A stretch of DNA of 64,000 nt from Rhodoferax sp. (GCF_012927445.1 NZ_JABBPD010000005.1:1-64000); one strand, 5' to 3'; shown: positions 9,402-19,445, counted from the first letter of the stretch. A program made the numbers and translations. The notes: generated by a model not told the origin, from the sequence alone.

Positions 9402-10268
9402 ATGACGCATCAAACTTTCAAACGTGCCGCTGTTTTCACCGCCATGGCGGTCTGTGGCCTCACGGCCCAGGCCGCCGACTGGAGCGATACCGCCATCGGC
9501 TACCGCTACGGCACCGATTTTGCCGAACCGTTCAACAACAACGCCATCCGCAAAAACATCCTCAATCTCAGTCATGTCAGCGGCTACAAGTACGGCATCA
9601 ACTTTTTCAATGCCGACGTGCTCCTCTCCGACGAGAAAGACCCGTCCGCCGTCGGCGCCAGCAGCGGCGCGCAGGAGGTGTATGTGGTCTACCGCCACAC
9701 GCTGGATCTGGGAAAGGTCAGCGGCAAGTCGTTCAAGTTTGGCCCGGTGCGCGGTGTCGGCGTCACCGCCGGCTTTGACGTCAACACCAAGAGCGACGCG
9801 GGCTACAACTCCAAGAAACGCATGCTGGTGGCGGGCCCGACCTTGATGCTGGATGTGCCCGGCTTCCTCAACGTCAGCCTGCTGGCGCTGTGGGAAAGCA
9901 ATGCGCCCTTTAACGGCTACACCGGCATCTCGACCAACCGCTACACCTACGACACCCATCCGATGATCAATCTGGCCTGGGGGATTCCGTTCAGCATCGG
10001 CACCGTGCCGTTGTCCTTTGAAGGCTTTGCCAACTTCATTGCCGCCAAGGGCAAAAATGAATTTGGGGCCGACACCGCCGCCGAAACCAACATCGACATG
10101 CAGGTGATGTACGACCTGAGTGCCGCCGTCGGCGCCAGCAAGAACACCTTCAAGCTGGGCTTTGAGTACCAATACTGGAAAAACAAGTTCGGCAACGACA
10201 CCGCCGGTGCGGCCGGCCAAGGTGCCACTGCCCGGACCCCGATGGTCCGCGCGGAATACCACTTCTAG
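9402..10268 (+). CDS. Outer-membrane beta-barrel protein, Tsx-like
   Basis: The 288-residue protein has a clear signal peptide ending near TAQAADW, alternating amphipathic strands, and a C-terminal aromatic residue (RAEYHF) as expected for an outer-membrane barrel. The overall pattern (DWSDTAIGYRYGTDFAEPF) resembles the nucleoside-channel Tsx family, but I cannot confirm the substrate. ATG 9402 has AGGAC five bases upstream and is preferred to ATG 9375. It meets the minus-strand hydrolase gene tail to tail. Bases 9164-9401 show no gene. Confidence 0.7.
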   Translation: MTHQTFKRAAVFTAMAVCGLTAQAADWSDTAIGYRYGTDFAEPFNNNAIRKNILNLSHVSGYKYGINFFNADVLLSDEKDPSAVGASSGAQEVYVVYRHTLDLGKVSGKSFKFGPVRGVGVTAGFDVNTKSDAGYNSKKRMLVAGPTLMLDVPGFLNVSLLALWESNAPFNGYTGISTNRYTYDTHPMINLAWGIPFSIGTVPLSFEGFANFIAAKGKNEFGADTAAETNIDMQVMYDLSAAVGASKNTFKLGFEYQYWKNKFGNDTAGAAGQGATARTPMVRAEYHF

Positions 10269-11338
10269 GCCGGACTGGCCTGAAAGCGGTACACGCCGTC
10301 CTCGCCGAGGCTGCGCTGCAAGCGGCCCTCAAACCACAGTTTGTGCAGGTGAGCGATCGACTCGCCCATGGCAAAGGTGGTCTGGTGCAGGTCCAGCACC
10401 CGCTTGAACAGCACCGGCAGCATCTCGGCCGCACTGCCGGGCTGGGCGGTGCAGGCCTGCAGCACCTCGGCCAGACGGTCGCGGTGGTGGTCGTGCAATT
10501 GCTGAATGCGTTGGTGCAGGCCGGTGAACGGCTTGCCGTGCGAGGGCAGGGTGAGCGTCTGGGCATCGAGGGTGCAGAATTTGTCGATGGAGTCCAGGAA
10601 CAGCTTGAGCGAGTTCGCTTCCGGCTCCATGTCGTACACGCTGACGTTGGTGGAAATGCGGGGCAGCATCATGTCGCCACCGATCAAGACCTTGCTTTCC
10701 TGGCAGCACAAGGCGATGTGTTCCGGTGCATGGCCGTAGCCGCTGATGCAGCGCCACTGGCGCCCGCCAATGCTGAGCGTGTCGCCGTCCGCCAGACGCC
10801 GGTATTGCGGCGGCACTGCGGGCACCAGCGAGGCATAGTAGTTGGAGCGTCGCTGTATTTTGGCCACCGAGGCCGGGTCGGTCAGCCCGTGCGAGGCGAA
10901 AAATGCCGCCGCCGAGTCACCGCCGAAACCGGTCGAGCCGTCGACGCTGAGGCGCGCCAGGCCGTAATCCGTGGCGCTGATCCACAAGCGCGCATTCCAG
11001 CGTTCACACAACCAGTGCGCCAGCCCGATGTGGTCCGGGTGCATGTGGGTGACGATGACGCGCAGGATCGGCAGGCCGTCGAGTTCGGTGGCAAAAATCT
11101 GCTCCCAGTGCGTTTTGACTTCGTCCGTGCTCACGCCGCAGTCGACCACGCTCCAGCCCGGTTGGCCGTCGATTTCATCGCGCAACAACCAGAGGTTGAT
11201 GTGGTTCAGCGCAAACGGCAAAGGCATGCGCAGCCACTTCACCCCGGGCGCCACCGTCACGGCGGCGCCGGAGGCGGGCAGGGTATCGCCCAAGGGATAA
11301 TGCAGCTGTTTTTCGAGTTCGTTGACGGCGTGGTTCAA
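10265..11338 (-). CDS. MBL-fold metallo-hydrolase
   Basis: This is a metallo-beta-lactamase-fold hydrolase with the THMHPDHIG zinc motif, a later GYGHAPEHIAL block and a C-terminal winged region typical of LACTB2-like proteins. The frame extends to an ATG at 11398. I prefer TTG 11338 (357 residues) because AGGAG lies six bases upstream and because the longer version would translate across the palindromic operator at 11363-11386. It is divergent from liuR. The family often acts on thioesters or glyoxalase-type substrates; the substrate here is unknown. Confidence 0.82.
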   Translation of the reverse strand: MNHAVNELEKQLHYPLGDTLPASGAAVTVAPGVKWLRMPLPFALNHINLWLLRDEIDGQPGWSVVDCGVSTDEVKTHWEQIFATELDGLPILRVIVTHMHPDHIGLAHWLCERWNARLWISATDYGLARLSVDGSTGFGGDSAAAFFASHGLTDPASVAKIQRRSNYYASLVPAVPPQYRRLADGDTLSIGGRQWRCISGYGHAPEHIALCCQESKVLIGGDMMLPRISTNVSVYDMEPEANSLKLFLDSIDKFCTLDAQTLTLPSHGKPFTGLHQRIQQLHDHHRDRLAEVLQACTAQPGSAAEMLPVLFKRVLDLHQTTFAMGESIAHLHKLWFEGRLQRSLGEDGVYRFQASPA

Positions 11339-11362
11339 AGGCGGCTCCTGATTTGCTCCATA

Positions 11363-11386
11363 ATTGACGTTTACGTAAACGTCAAT
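11363..11386. promoter_or_regulatory. 24-bp palindromic operator, probably for LiuR
   Basis: A perfect inverted repeat with core ACGTTTACGTAAACGT, extended by ATTG/CAAT on both sides, lies in the divergent region between the metallo-hydrolase and the MerR-type gene. MerR-family LiuR regulators of leucine catabolism in proteobacteria are known to bind palindromes of this type. Binding here is inferred. Confidence 0.8.
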
Positions 11387-11447
11387 CAATCTTGACATTG
11401 TAGGTGGGGGTAGCCTCTGGCGCCGTCACCGTTGTCGACCACCACCT

Positions 11448-11888
11448 ATGGCTATCACCTTCAGCATCAGCGATTTGGCGAAAGAGTTTGACCTGACCAC
11501 CCGGGCCATTCGCTTCTATGAAGACATGGGTCTGCTGCAGCCGGAACGTTCCGATCCGGGCGGGCGCACCCGGGTTTACAGCGGGCGCGACCGCACCCGC
11601 CTGAAGCTGACGCTGCGGGCCAAGCGCCTGGGCTTGAGTCTGACCGAGGCCAAGGAAATCATTGACATGTACGACAGCCCGCGCGACACCGGGCCGCAGT
11701 TGCAGAAATTTCTGGTGGTGATTGCCGCGCACCAAAAACAGCTGGAAGCGCAAATGGCGGACCTGCAGGACAACCTGGATGAACTCAAGGTCCATCAGCG
11801 CGAAGCGAAGGCCTTGTTGGCAAAGGGCCTCACGCCCAATGACGCTAAAAGCGAATCAAAAAACAGTGTTGTCAAAGGAAAATCATGA
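11448..11888 (+). CDS. liuR: MerR-family regulator of leucine/isovalerate degradation
   Basis: The 146-residue protein has an N-terminal MerR helix-turn-helix (FSISDLAKEFDLTTRAIRFYEDMGLL, residues 4-29), a DNA-contact wing (GGRTRVYSGRDRTRL), and a coiled-coil dimerisation helix (residues 85-130). It lacks the cysteine clusters of metal sensors. It heads a run containing isovaleryl-CoA dehydrogenase and sits next to a LiuR-like palindrome, so I assign LiuR. It overlaps the next gene by four bases. Confidence 0.87.
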   Translation: MAITFSISDLAKEFDLTTRAIRFYEDMGLLQPERSDPGGRTRVYSGRDRTRLKLTLRAKRLGLSLTEAKEIIDMYDSPRDTGPQLQKFLVVIAAHQKQLEAQMADLQDNLDELKVHQREAKALLAKGLTPNDAKSESKNSVVKGKS

Positions 11889-12316
11889 CCGATGCAAGTA
11901 GGTTGGCGCGGGTGCAAAGCAGCTTTGACCGGCAGGGTTTGATGCAGCATCTGGGCGCCCGCGTGGTGCGGGTGGCGTCGGGGCTGTGCGTGATCGCGCT
12001 GCCTTACTCGGACAAAGTGACGCAGCAGCAGGCCGGTTTTCACGGCGGCGCGATCGGCGCCATCGCCGATATTGCCGGCGGTTATGCCGGGCTGACGCTG
12101 GCGCCGGACGGCATGGAAGTCACCAGCGTCGAGTACAAGATCAACTTCCTGGCCGCCTTTCAAGGCGGGGAACTGCGCGCCACCGGGCATGTCGTCAAGG
12201 CCGGACGCCGCCTGATCGTGACCACCGCCGAGGTCATTCACATAGACGCCGAGGGCCGCGAGAGTGCCTGTGCCGTGATGCAGCAAACGCTGATGGCCGT
12301 CCCTCAAAGTTATTGA
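11885..12316 (+). CDS. PaaI-type hotdog thioesterase
   Basis: A 143-residue hotdog-fold protein of the PaaI type, with the typical [17 protein letters not shown] helix (residues 54-70) and the strand [17 protein letters not shown]. The family hydrolyses acyl-CoA thioesters. Translational coupling to liuR (ATGA overlap) and the following acyl-CoA dehydrogenase suggest it relieves CoA trapping during leucine breakdown; the substrate is inferred. Confidence 0.85.
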   Translation: MTDASRLARVQSSFDRQGLMQHLGARVVRVASGLCVIALPYSDKVTQQQAGFHGGAIGAIADIAGGYAGLTLAPDGMEVTSVEYKINFLAAFQGGELRATGHVVKAGRRLIVTTAEVIHIDAEGRESACAVMQQTLMAVPQSY

Positions 12317-12356
12317 AACCCAAGCTAGCCAGTTAATTAATATAAAAGGAGCAATC

Positions 12357-13535
12357 ATGAACATGCCAGGACTCAACTTTCAACTCGGTGAAGACATTGA
12401 CGCTTTGCGCGACGCCGTGCGCGAATTTGCGCAAGCCGAGATTGCGCCGCGCGCCGCCGAGATTGACAAGAACGACCAGTTTCCGATGGACCTGTGGCGC
12501 AAGATGGGCGACCTCGGCGTGCTCGGCATCACCGTGAGTGAAGAGTTTGGCGGTGCCAACATGGGCTACCTGGCGCACATGATTGCGATGGAAGAAATCT
12601 CGCGCGCCTCCGCCTCGGTCGGCCTGAGCTACGGTGCGCACAGCAACCTGTGCGTGAATCAGATCAAGCGCAACGGCACCGATGAGCAGCGCAGCAAATA
12701 CCTGCCCAAGCTGGTGTCCGGCGAGCACGTTGGTGCTTTGGCCATGAGCGAGCCTGGGGCTGGCAGCGACGTCATCAGCATGAAGCTGAAGGCCGAAGAC
12801 AAGGGCGGCTACTACGTCCTGAACGGCACCAAGATGTGGATCACCAACGGCCCGGACGCTGACACGCTGGTGGTTTACGCCAAGACCGAACCCGAGCTGG
12901 GCGCCCGCGGCGTCACCGCCTTTCTGATCGAAAAAGGCATGAAAGGCTTCTCGTGCGCGCAAAAGCTCGACAAGCTCGGCATGCGCGGCAGCCACACCGG
13001 CGAGCTGGTGTTCAACAATGTTGAAGTGCCGGCGCAGAACATTCTGGGCGGCCTCAACAGCGGCGCCAAGGTGCTGATGAGCGGCTTGGATTACGAGCGC
13101 GCCGTCCTGACCGGTGGCCCGCTCGGCATCATGCAGTCGGTGATGGACAGCGTGCTGCCTTACATCCACGACCGCAAGCAGTTTGGCCAGAGCATCGGCG
13201 AGTTCCAGCTGATTCAGGGCAAAGTGGCCGATATGTACACCGTGCTGCAAGCCGGGCGTTCCTTTGCCTACACCGTGGCCAAGAACCTGGACCTGCTGGG
13301 CGTCGAGCATGTGCGCCAGGTGCGCAAAGACTGCGCCTCGGTCATTCTGTGGTGCGCCGAGCAGGCCACCAAAATGGCGGGCGACGGGGTGCAGATTTTT
13401 GGTGGCAACGGCTACATCAACGACTACCCGCTGGGTCGCCTGTGGCGCGATGCCAAGTTGTATGAAATCGGTGCAGGCACCAGCGAAATCCGCCGTATGC
13501 TGATTGGGCGCGAGCTGTTTGCCGAGACTTGCTGA
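12357..13535 (+). CDS. liuA: Isovaleryl-CoA dehydrogenase
   Basis: A 392-residue acyl-CoA dehydrogenase that would oxidise isovaleryl-CoA to 3-methylcrotonyl-CoA using FAD. Supporting segments are [24 protein letters not shown], the FAD-binding [23 protein letters not shown], and [17 protein letters not shown]; the glutamate in LDYERAVL is the catalytic base position of isovaleryl-CoA dehydrogenases. AAGGAG precedes ATG 12357. It follows liuR and the thioesterase, matching the liu cluster of other betaproteobacteria. Confidence 0.93.
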   Translation: MNMPGLNFQLGEDIDALRDAVREFAQAEIAPRAAEIDKNDQFPMDLWRKMGDLGVLGITVSEEFGGANMGYLAHMIAMEEISRASASVGLSYGAHSNLCVNQIKRNGTDEQRSKYLPKLVSGEHVGALAMSEPGAGSDVISMKLKAEDKGGYYVLNGTKMWITNGPDADTLVVYAKTEPELGARGVTAFLIEKGMKGFSCAQKLDKLGMRGSHTGELVFNNVEVPAQNILGGLNSGAKVLMSGLDYERAVLTGGPLGIMQSVMDSVLPYIHDRKQFGQSIGEFQLIQGKVADMYTVLQAGRSFAYTVAKNLDLLGVEHVRQVRKDCASVILWCAEQATKMAGDGVQIFGGNGYINDYPLGRLWRDAKLYEIGAGTSEIRRMLIGRELFAETC

Positions 13536-13536
13536 C

Positions 13537-15564
13537 ATGATTTCTTTCTTCAGCCGGGGTGTGAGTGCTTTGTTGCGTGGCATCTGGCGTGCCTGGCTGT
13601 TGATTGTGCCGCTGGTGCTGGCCTTGTCGCTGGTCCGGCTCGGACAGTTGGCCTATTTTTGGCCGGCGGGGTTCAATGTGCCGGCGTCCGACGTGGCGAT
13701 GATGGCTTTTCAGGGCCTGCGCTTTGACCTGAAAGTCAGCGCCATTGCCGGGGTTTTGTTGCTGCTGGTCTTGCCTTGGGTGTCTGGCCGGGTGAATGTT
13801 CGCATCGGCGCGACGGTGGTGTTTTTGTACGTCATGCTGTCGCTGGTCAATCTGCATTACTTCGGCTTTTACAAAACCCCCATCGATTCGTTGGTGTTTG
13901 GTTTGATGGAGGATGACACTTCGGCCGTGCTGCACACCATCTGGCACGATTTTCCGGTGATTTTTACGCTGCTGTTGGGGCTGCTCCTGAGCGCTGCCAC
14001 CGTGACCCTCCAGCATGGACTGCTGAAGCGGCTGAACCCGGACACTATTTTGCAGACGCGTCATGTCGCGCTCAAGCTTAGTTGCGTGGTGATTGCTTTC
14101 TTCGCCCTGATTTTTGCGGGCAAGGGCACGCTGCGCGAAATGGCTTTGCAGCGGCAGCACATTACGGTCACGACCTCCCAGTTTCTGAACGACATGGTGC
14201 CCAATGGTGTCATCGCCCTGAAGTACGCATGGGACAGTCGAGGTCTATCCCAAAATTTACAGAATCCGTTGGCCGGTTTGCGCACCATGGGATTTGACTC
14301 GCCCATGGCCGCCGCCGAGGTGCTGGGGCTGCCGCACCACAATGAAGCCGAGGTCAAGGCCGCCTTGTCGGCCCACGCGGCGTTGCCGGCGGGAACGCCG
14401 AAGAAAAACCTGGTGTTCTTTTTGATGGAATCCTGGAGTGCCGAGCCGATGCTCTACCAGGGACCCAAATTCGATGTGTTGGGGCGACTGGCCCCGACCC
14501 TGGACACCGCCTGCCATTTCAGCAATTTTGACTCGGCACACGGCGGCACGCATCCCTCGCTGGAGGCGATTTTGTTTTCGACGCCCATCACGCCTTTGAC
14601 ACTGGGCGACGTGGGGCGCAAACCCATTCCCTGGGCGATTGCGCAAGTGGCACGACAAGCCGGCTATAAAACACTCTTTGTCTCGTCGGTCCGTTCGGGC
14701 TGGCGGGACCTGAATCGGGTTTTAAAAGTCCAGGGCTTCGATGAGGTCGTGGATGCCAACACCCTCAAGGAAGCCTATCCCGATGCGGAATTGGGCCTTT
14801 GGGGGGTGTGGGATACCTATGTGTTCAAGTACCTGAGCAAGCGTTTGGCGGCCCAGCCGGTGGACAAGCCGATTTTTGTGTTTGTGCTGACTTCCACCAA
14901 CCACCCGCCGTATGACTTGCCCCGTGACTACCAGCGGGTGCCCCGCGACATGAGCCTGTGGCGCGGCGAAACCAGCTCGGAGTTCTTGCAAATGAATCTG
15001 GACTCTTATCACTATGCGGCCGATCTGCTGGGCGGCTTTGTGCAAGACGTGCAAAAAGGGCCGCAAAAAGATCGCACCATCATCGCCGCCACGGGCGACC
15101 ACAACGTGCGTTCCTTCGGCGTCTACGCCGAACCCCAGCGCCGCTACCTGGTGCGCCAGGTGCCCTTTGTCATCTGGGGCGCGGGCGCGTCCTGCGGCCC
15201 GCAACGGGCGCTGCCGGCCAGCCACCGCGACATGTTCAGCACCTTGTTTCCGCTAGCCGGCATCGACGGTCAGTACATCAATGCCGGGCGCGACCTCTTG
15301 CGCAGCAATGTCAGCCCGGATGACCCCGTTAATGCGCCACGGGCCATGTTTTTCACGGGCGAAGCGCGCAATGACCAAGGCATTTGGCAACTGGGAAACA
15401 AAAGCTCTTTTGTTTGCTCATCGGCACAAAAACCAGCGGCCAATTGCCAATTCAATGCCTTGGACGATCAACAGGAGCGCGCACGTTTTGGCTTATTGGA
15501 CTGGAATGTGCGCGTTTCGTTGAAAAAGCAATCTGCCATCGCCCCCCAATCCCTTGAGCGCTGA
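13537..15564 (+). CDS. Membrane sulfatase-fold phosphoglycerol transferase-like protein (LTA synthase family)
   Basis: The 675-residue protein has about five N-terminal membrane helices (residues 10-200) and a periplasmic sulfatase/LTA-synthase domain. It shows NLVFFLMESWSAEPM (metal-binding Glu), the nucleophile region HGGTHPSLEAILFSTP, and the late metal motif ATGDHNVRSFG. Relatives transfer phosphoglycerol or phosphoethanolamine to envelope glycans. It starts two bases after the isovaleryl-CoA dehydrogenase stop, so it may be co-transcribed, yet it has no link to leucine catabolism. Confidence 0.83.
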   Translation: MISFFSRGVSALLRGIWRAWLLIVPLVLALSLVRLGQLAYFWPAGFNVPASDVAMMAFQGLRFDLKVSAIAGVLLLLVLPWVSGRVNVRIGATVVFLYVMLSLVNLHYFGFYKTPIDSLVFGLMEDDTSAVLHTIWHDFPVIFTLLLGLLLSAATVTLQHGLLKRLNPDTILQTRHVALKLSCVVIAFFALIFAGKGTLREMALQRQHITVTTSQFLNDMVPNGVIALKYAWDSRGLSQNLQNPLAGLRTMGFDSPMAAAEVLGLPHHNEAEVKAALSAHAALPAGTPKKNLVFFLMESWSAEPMLYQGPKFDVLGRLAPTLDTACHFSNFDSAHGGTHPSLEAILFSTPITPLTLGDVGRKPIPWAIAQVARQAGYKTLFVSSVRSGWRDLNRVLKVQGFDEVVDANTLKEAYPDAELGLWGVWDTYVFKYLSKRLAAQPVDKPIFVFVLTSTNHPPYDLPRDYQRVPRDMSLWRGETSSEFLQMNLDSYHYAADLLGGFVQDVQKGPQKDRTIIAATGDHNVRSFGVYAEPQRRYLVRQVPFVIWGAGASCGPQRALPASHRDMFSTLFPLAGIDGQYINAGRDLLRSNVSPDDPVNAPRAMFFTGEARNDQGIWQLGNKSSFVCSSAQKPAANCQFNALDDQQERARFGLLDWNVRVSLKKQSAIAPQSLER

Positions 15565-15596
15565 AAGTAGCCTCGCCCATTGTTTAACATCGACTC

Positions 15597-16259
15597 ATGA
15601 CTACATCCTTAAAAAACCTCTTCGATCACAACCGTGCCTGGGCCGCGAGAATGGAGAGCGAGCGCCCTGGCTTTTTCCGCAACCTGAAAAGCCAGCAAAA
15701 CCCCAAATACATGTGGATCGGCTGCTCCGACAGCCGGGTGCCGGCGAACCAGATCACCGGTCTCGAGCCGGGTGAGGTGTTTGTGCACCGCAATGTGGCC
15801 AATGTGGTGGTGCATTCCGACCTGAACGCCCTGTCCACCATCCAGTTTGCGGTGGAGCGCCTGAAGGTGGAGCACATCATGGTGGTCGGCCACTACGGCT
15901 GTTCCGGTGTGCAGGCGGCGCTGGAAGGTGTGCGCATCGGGCTGGCGGACAACTGGCTGCGCCACATTCAGGATGTGCGCGACATGCACCGGGGCTTGCT
16001 CGACGCGCTGCCGGAGCCTTGCCGCTACGACGCGCTGGTGGAACTGAATGCCATCGAGCAGGTCATTAACGTGGCGCAAACCACGGTGATGCAAGACGCC
16101 TGGCAGCGCGGCCAGAAGGTCACCTTGCACAGCTGGGTCTATGGCGTGCATGACGGCCTGCTCAATGACCTGCACATGACGGTGACCTGCGCCGATGATC
16201 TGGAGCCGCGTTACCGGGCCGCGGTCGCCCGCGTCGCGTCGACCAGCCGCCCGCTGTAA
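15597..16259 (+). CDS. can: Beta-class carbonic anhydrase
   Basis: A 220-residue beta carbonic anhydrase, interconverting carbon dioxide and bicarbonate. The zinc ligands are visible in IGCSDSRVPAN (Cys43, Asp45) and VVGHYGCSGV (His and Cys near residues 99-102). Bicarbonate supply would suit the biotin-dependent methylcrotonyl-CoA carboxylase encoded downstream, though the enzyme is a general housekeeping one. Confidence 0.94.
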   Translation: MTTSLKNLFDHNRAWAARMESERPGFFRNLKSQQNPKYMWIGCSDSRVPANQITGLEPGEVFVHRNVANVVVHSDLNALSTIQFAVERLKVEHIMVVGHYGCSGVQAALEGVRIGLADNWLRHIQDVRDMHRGLLDALPEPCRYDALVELNAIEQVINVAQTTVMQDAWQRGQKVTLHSWVYGVHDGLLNDLHMTVTCADDLEPRYRAAVARVASTSRPL

Positions 16260-16274
16260 ATTATTCATGAAATT

Positions 16275-16323
16275 GACCTCTGGCCCCCGTCGGTATTGCG
16301 CAAGCAGCTATTAAAAAAAGAGC
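16275..16323 (-). repeat. 48-bp interspersed element, copy 4 (5' leader of aceK)
   Basis: Minus-strand copy with ATAGCTGCTTGCGCA and GACGGGGGCCAGAGG. It fills almost the whole gap between can and aceK. Its terminal GAGC lies five bases from the aceK ATG and may act as the ribosome-binding site. Confidence 0.85.
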
Positions 16324-16327
16324 AATC

Positions 16328-18175
16328 ATGTTCCCCACCCGTCTTGACTCCTCGCTCGCCTACGACATCGCCAAAGCCATGATGGATGGCTTTAACCGCC
16401 ACTATCAGCTGTTCCGCACCGAGTCGGCGCGCGCCAAGCACCGGTTCGAGACCGCGGACTGGCATGGCCAGCAGCGGGCACAACGGGAGCGGATCGAGTT
16501 TTACGACCTGCGGGTGCGCGAATGCTCGAACCGGCTGGAACACGAATTCAAGGCCGGTGAGCAGCCGATGGACATCTGGCAGCAGATCAAGCTGCATTAC
16601 ATCGGCCTGCTGGTGAACCACCACCAGCCGGAGCTGGCGGAGACCTTCTTCAATTCGGTCACCACCAAAATCCTGCATCGCAGCTATTTCCAGAACGACT
16701 TCATCTTTGTGCGCCCGGCGGTCAGCACCGAGTACATTGAAAACGGCGAGTCCGAAGCGCGCCCCACCTACCGCTGCTATTACCCGACGCGCGACACCAT
16801 GACCGCGGTGCTGGTGCAGATGGTGAACGACTTCGACCTGCGCAACCCCTTCGTCGACCTGGCGCGCGACGCCGCCCTGGTGCAAGAGGCCATGGTCGAG
16901 CGGCTGGGTGACGCCAAGCTGCGCGCCAACTTTCAGATCCAGGTGCTGACCAGCCTGTTCTTTCGCAACAAGGGCGCCTACATCGTGGGCAAGCTGATCA
17001 ACGGTTTCAACGAATTTCCGTTTGCGCTGCCGGTGCTGCCGAACAAAGAGGGCCAGGTGGCGATTGACGCCGCCCTGTTTGGCGAGGATGACCTGCTGAT
17101 GCTGTTCAGCTTCGCCCGCGCCTACTTCATGGTCGACATGGAGATTCCCTCGGCCTATGTGCTGTTTCTGCGCAGCATGATGCCGCGCAAGCCGCGCAAC
17201 GAAATCTACAACGCGCTGGGCCTGGCCAAGCAGGGCAAGACGCTGTTTTACCGCGACTTTCTGCACCACCTGAGCCACTCCAGCGACCAGTTCCGCATCG
17301 CACCCGGCATCAAGGGCATGGTGATGCTGGTGTTTGACTTGCCGTCTTTTCCCTACGTGTTCAAGGTCATCAAGGACTACTATCCGCCGCAGAAGGACAC
17401 CACGCGCGAGCAGATCAAGGGCAAGTACCTGCTGGTCAAGCAGCATGACCGCGTCGGCCGCATGGCCGACACGCTGGAGTACAGCGAGGTCGGCTTTCCA
17501 CGCGACCGCTTCAACGACGAACTGATTGCCGAGATCGAACAGTTTGCCCCGAGTCAGCTGGAAATTGTGGACCGCGATGGCGATGGCCGCCTTGAAGTCA
17601 TCATCAAGCACGTCTATATTGAGCGGCGCATGATTCCGCTCAACATCTACCTGCAGGAAGCCTTCGACGCCGGCGGTGCGGAGCCGAATCCGGCCGAGGG
17701 CGCCGCGGCCCGGGCGCATGAGCAGATTGAGCGCGGCGTCATCGAGTACGGCAACGCCATCAAGGACTTGGTGGCGGCCAACATTTTCCCCGGTGACATG
17801 CTGTGGAAGAACTTTGGCATCACCCGCAATGGCAAGGTGGTGTTTTATGACTACGACGAGATCGAGTACATCACCGACTGCAACTTCCGCCGCGTGCCCC
17901 AGCCGCGCAACGAAGAAGAAGAAATGTCGGGCGAAATCTGGTACAGCGTCGGCCCCAAAGACGTGTTTCCCGAGACCTTTGCCCCGTTCCTGCTCGGTAA
18001 CCCGGCGGTGCGCGAAGTGTTCATGAAGCACCACGCCGACTTGCTGGATGCCGCCTTTTGGCAAAGCCACAAGGAGCGTATCCAGCAAGGCTATGTGTAC
18101 GACGTGTTTCCCTATGAGCAGGACAAGCGCTTCCACGTCGCTCATCCGGACGCGCCACTGCCGGCCTCGATTTGA
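16328..18175 (+). CDS. aceK: Isocitrate dehydrogenase kinase/phosphatase
   Basis: AceK phosphorylates and dephosphorylates isocitrate dehydrogenase, switching flux between the TCA cycle and the glyoxylate shunt. The 615-residue length and segments such as [52 protein letters not shown] and [16 protein letters not shown] (Asp of the active site) match the family along its length. It is not next to aceA/aceB here but lies within the acyl-CoA degradation region, whose acetyl-CoA output would use the shunt. Confidence 0.96.
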   Translation: MFPTRLDSSLAYDIAKAMMDGFNRHYQLFRTESARAKHRFETADWHGQQRAQRERIEFYDLRVRECSNRLEHEFKAGEQPMDIWQQIKLHYIGLLVNHHQPELAETFFNSVTTKILHRSYFQNDFIFVRPAVSTEYIENGESEARPTYRCYYPTRDTMTAVLVQMVNDFDLRNPFVDLARDAALVQEAMVERLGDAKLRANFQIQVLTSLFFRNKGAYIVGKLINGFNEFPFALPVLPNKEGQVAIDAALFGEDDLLMLFSFARAYFMVDMEIPSAYVLFLRSMMPRKPRNEIYNALGLAKQGKTLFYRDFLHHLSHSSDQFRIAPGIKGMVMLVFDLPSFPYVFKVIKDYYPPQKDTTREQIKGKYLLVKQHDRVGRMADTLEYSEVGFPRDRFNDELIAEIEQFAPSQLEIVDRDGDGRLEVIIKHVYIERRMIPLNIYLQEAFDAGGAEPNPAEGAAARAHEQIERGVIEYGNAIKDLVAANIFPGDMLWKNFGITRNGKVVFYDYDEIEYITDCNFRRVPQPRNEEEEMSGEIWYSVGPKDVFPETFAPFLLGNPAVREVFMKHHADLLDAAFWQSHKERIQQGYVYDVFPYEQDKRFHVAHPDAPLPASI

Positions 18176-18180
18176 GATTC

Positions 18181-18220
18181 GCTCTTTATTTGATAGCTAC
18201 TCACGCAGGCGCTGCCTGCG
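18181..18220 (+). repeat. Half copy of the 48-bp element, ending in a hairpin
   Basis: GCTCTTTATTTGATAGCT matches the first 18 bases of the element (closest to the aceK leader copy). The GACGGGGG half is absent and is replaced by CGCAGGC-GCT-GCCTGCG, a perfect 7-bp hairpin (18204-18220). There is no T-run, so termination is doubtful. Confidence 0.5.
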
Positions 18221-18251
18221 CTCCACCTGATTTTCATTGAAAGGACTAAAA

Positions 18252-19445
18252 ATGACTGACTCCATCGCTGACCCTGTCGTTATTGTCGGAGCCGCCCGCA
18301 CCCCCATGGGGAGCTTCCAGGGCGAGTTTTCTTCGCTGGCCGCGCATGACCTGGGTGGCGTTGCCATCAAGTCGGCGGTGGCGCGCGCGGGGGTGTCCGT
18401 CGAGCTGGTCGATGAAGTGCTGTTTGGCAACTGCCTGATGGCCGGCCAGGGCCAGGCGCCAGCGCGCCAGGCGGCCTTCAAAGGCGGCTTGCCGATCAGC
18501 GCCGGGGCGGTGACGCTGTCCAAGATGTGCGGCTCCGGCATGCGCGCGGCCATGTTCGGCCACGACATGCTGCTGGCCGGCAGCGCCGATGTGGTGGTGG
18601 CCGGCGGCATGGAAAGCATGACCAACGCACCTTACCTGTTGCAAAAAGCCCGTGGCGGTTACCGCATCGGCCACGACCGCGTGATGGACCACATGATGCT
18701 CGATGGCCTGGAAGACGCGTACGAGGCCGGCCGCTCCATGGGCACCTTTGGCGAAGACTGCGCCGCCAAGTACGGCTTCACCCGCGAACAGCAAGACCAG
18801 TTCGCCATCACCAGCGTGCAGCGGGCGCAGGCCGCGACCAAGTCGGGCGCGTTTGCCGCCGAAATCACGCCGGTGACGGTCAAGGGCCGCGCCGGGGATA
18901 CCGTGATCTCGACCGACGAAGCCCCCGGCAAAGTCAAGCTGGAAAAAATCCCGACGCTGAAACCGGCGTTCAAGAAAGACGGCACCATCACCGCCGCCAG
19001 CAGTTCCAGCATCAGCGACGGCGCCGCCGCGCTGGTGATGATGCGGGCCTCGACCGCGGCCAAGATGGGCCTCACGCCGCTGGCGCGCATCGTCAGCCAC
19101 GCCGTGCACGCGCAAGAACCCAACTGGTTCGCCACCGCCCCGATTGGCGCGGTGAACAAGGTGCTGGCCAAGGCCGGCTGGAGCGTCGGTGACGTGGACC
19201 TGTGGGAAGTCAACGAAGCGTTTGCCGTGGTGCCGATGGCACTGATGCATGACCTGAAACTGAGCCACGACATCGTCAACGTCAATGGCGGCGCCTGCGC
19301 GCTGGGCCACCCGATTGGCTGCAGCGGCGCCCGCATCATGGTCACCCTGATGTACGCGCTGCAAGCGCGTGGCCTGAAAAAAGGCGTGGCTACCTTGTGC
19401 ATCGGTGGCGGCGAAGGCACGGCCGTGGCGCTGGAAATGCTATAA
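18252..19445 (+). CDS. Acetyl-CoA C-acyltransferase (thiolase)
   Basis: A 397-residue thiolase with the acylated cysteine in TLSKMCGSGMRAAMF (about residue 94), the histidine motif WEVNEAFAVVPMALM, and the C-terminal GGACALGHPIGCSGARI with its second catalytic cysteine. It most resembles acetoacetyl-CoA thiolases (AtoB type). In this context it would handle acetoacetyl-CoA from leucine or fatty-acid breakdown. ATG 18252 follows AAAGGA. The last codons and the TAA come from an interspersed element. Confidence 0.9.
   Translation: MTDSIADPVVIVGAARTPMGSFQGEFSSLAAHDLGGVAIKSAVARAGVSVELVDEVLFGNCLMAGQGQAPARQAAFKGGLPISAGAVTLSKMCGSGMRAAMFGHDMLLAGSADVVVAGGMESMTNAPYLLQKARGGYRIGHDRVMDHMMLDGLEDAYEAGRSMGTFGEDCAAKYGFTREQQDQFAITSVQRAQAATKSGAFAAEITPVTVKGRAGDTVISTDEAPGKVKLEKIPTLKPAFKKDGTITAASSSSISDGAAALVMMRASTAAKMGLTPLARIVSHAVHAQEPNWFATAPIGAVNKVLAKAGWSVGDVDLWEVNEAFAVVPMALMHDLKLSHDIVNVNGGACALGHPIGCSGARIMVTLMYALQARGLKKGVATLCIGGGEGTAVALEML

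Noticed and set aside
12318..12356. AAGCTAGCC ... AAAAGGAGCAATC before liuA, similar to the edges of the element copy before aceK
   Set aside because: Only short edges match and the centre is lost. It may be a remnant, but the match is too weak to list.
16265..18145. Very long open frame antisense to aceK (also antisense to prfC, liuD and the diguanylate cyclase)
   Set aside because: High GC with strong third-position bias opens the opposite strand. The products are rich in His, Gln and Arg without any family motif, while the sense frames are well-known proteins.
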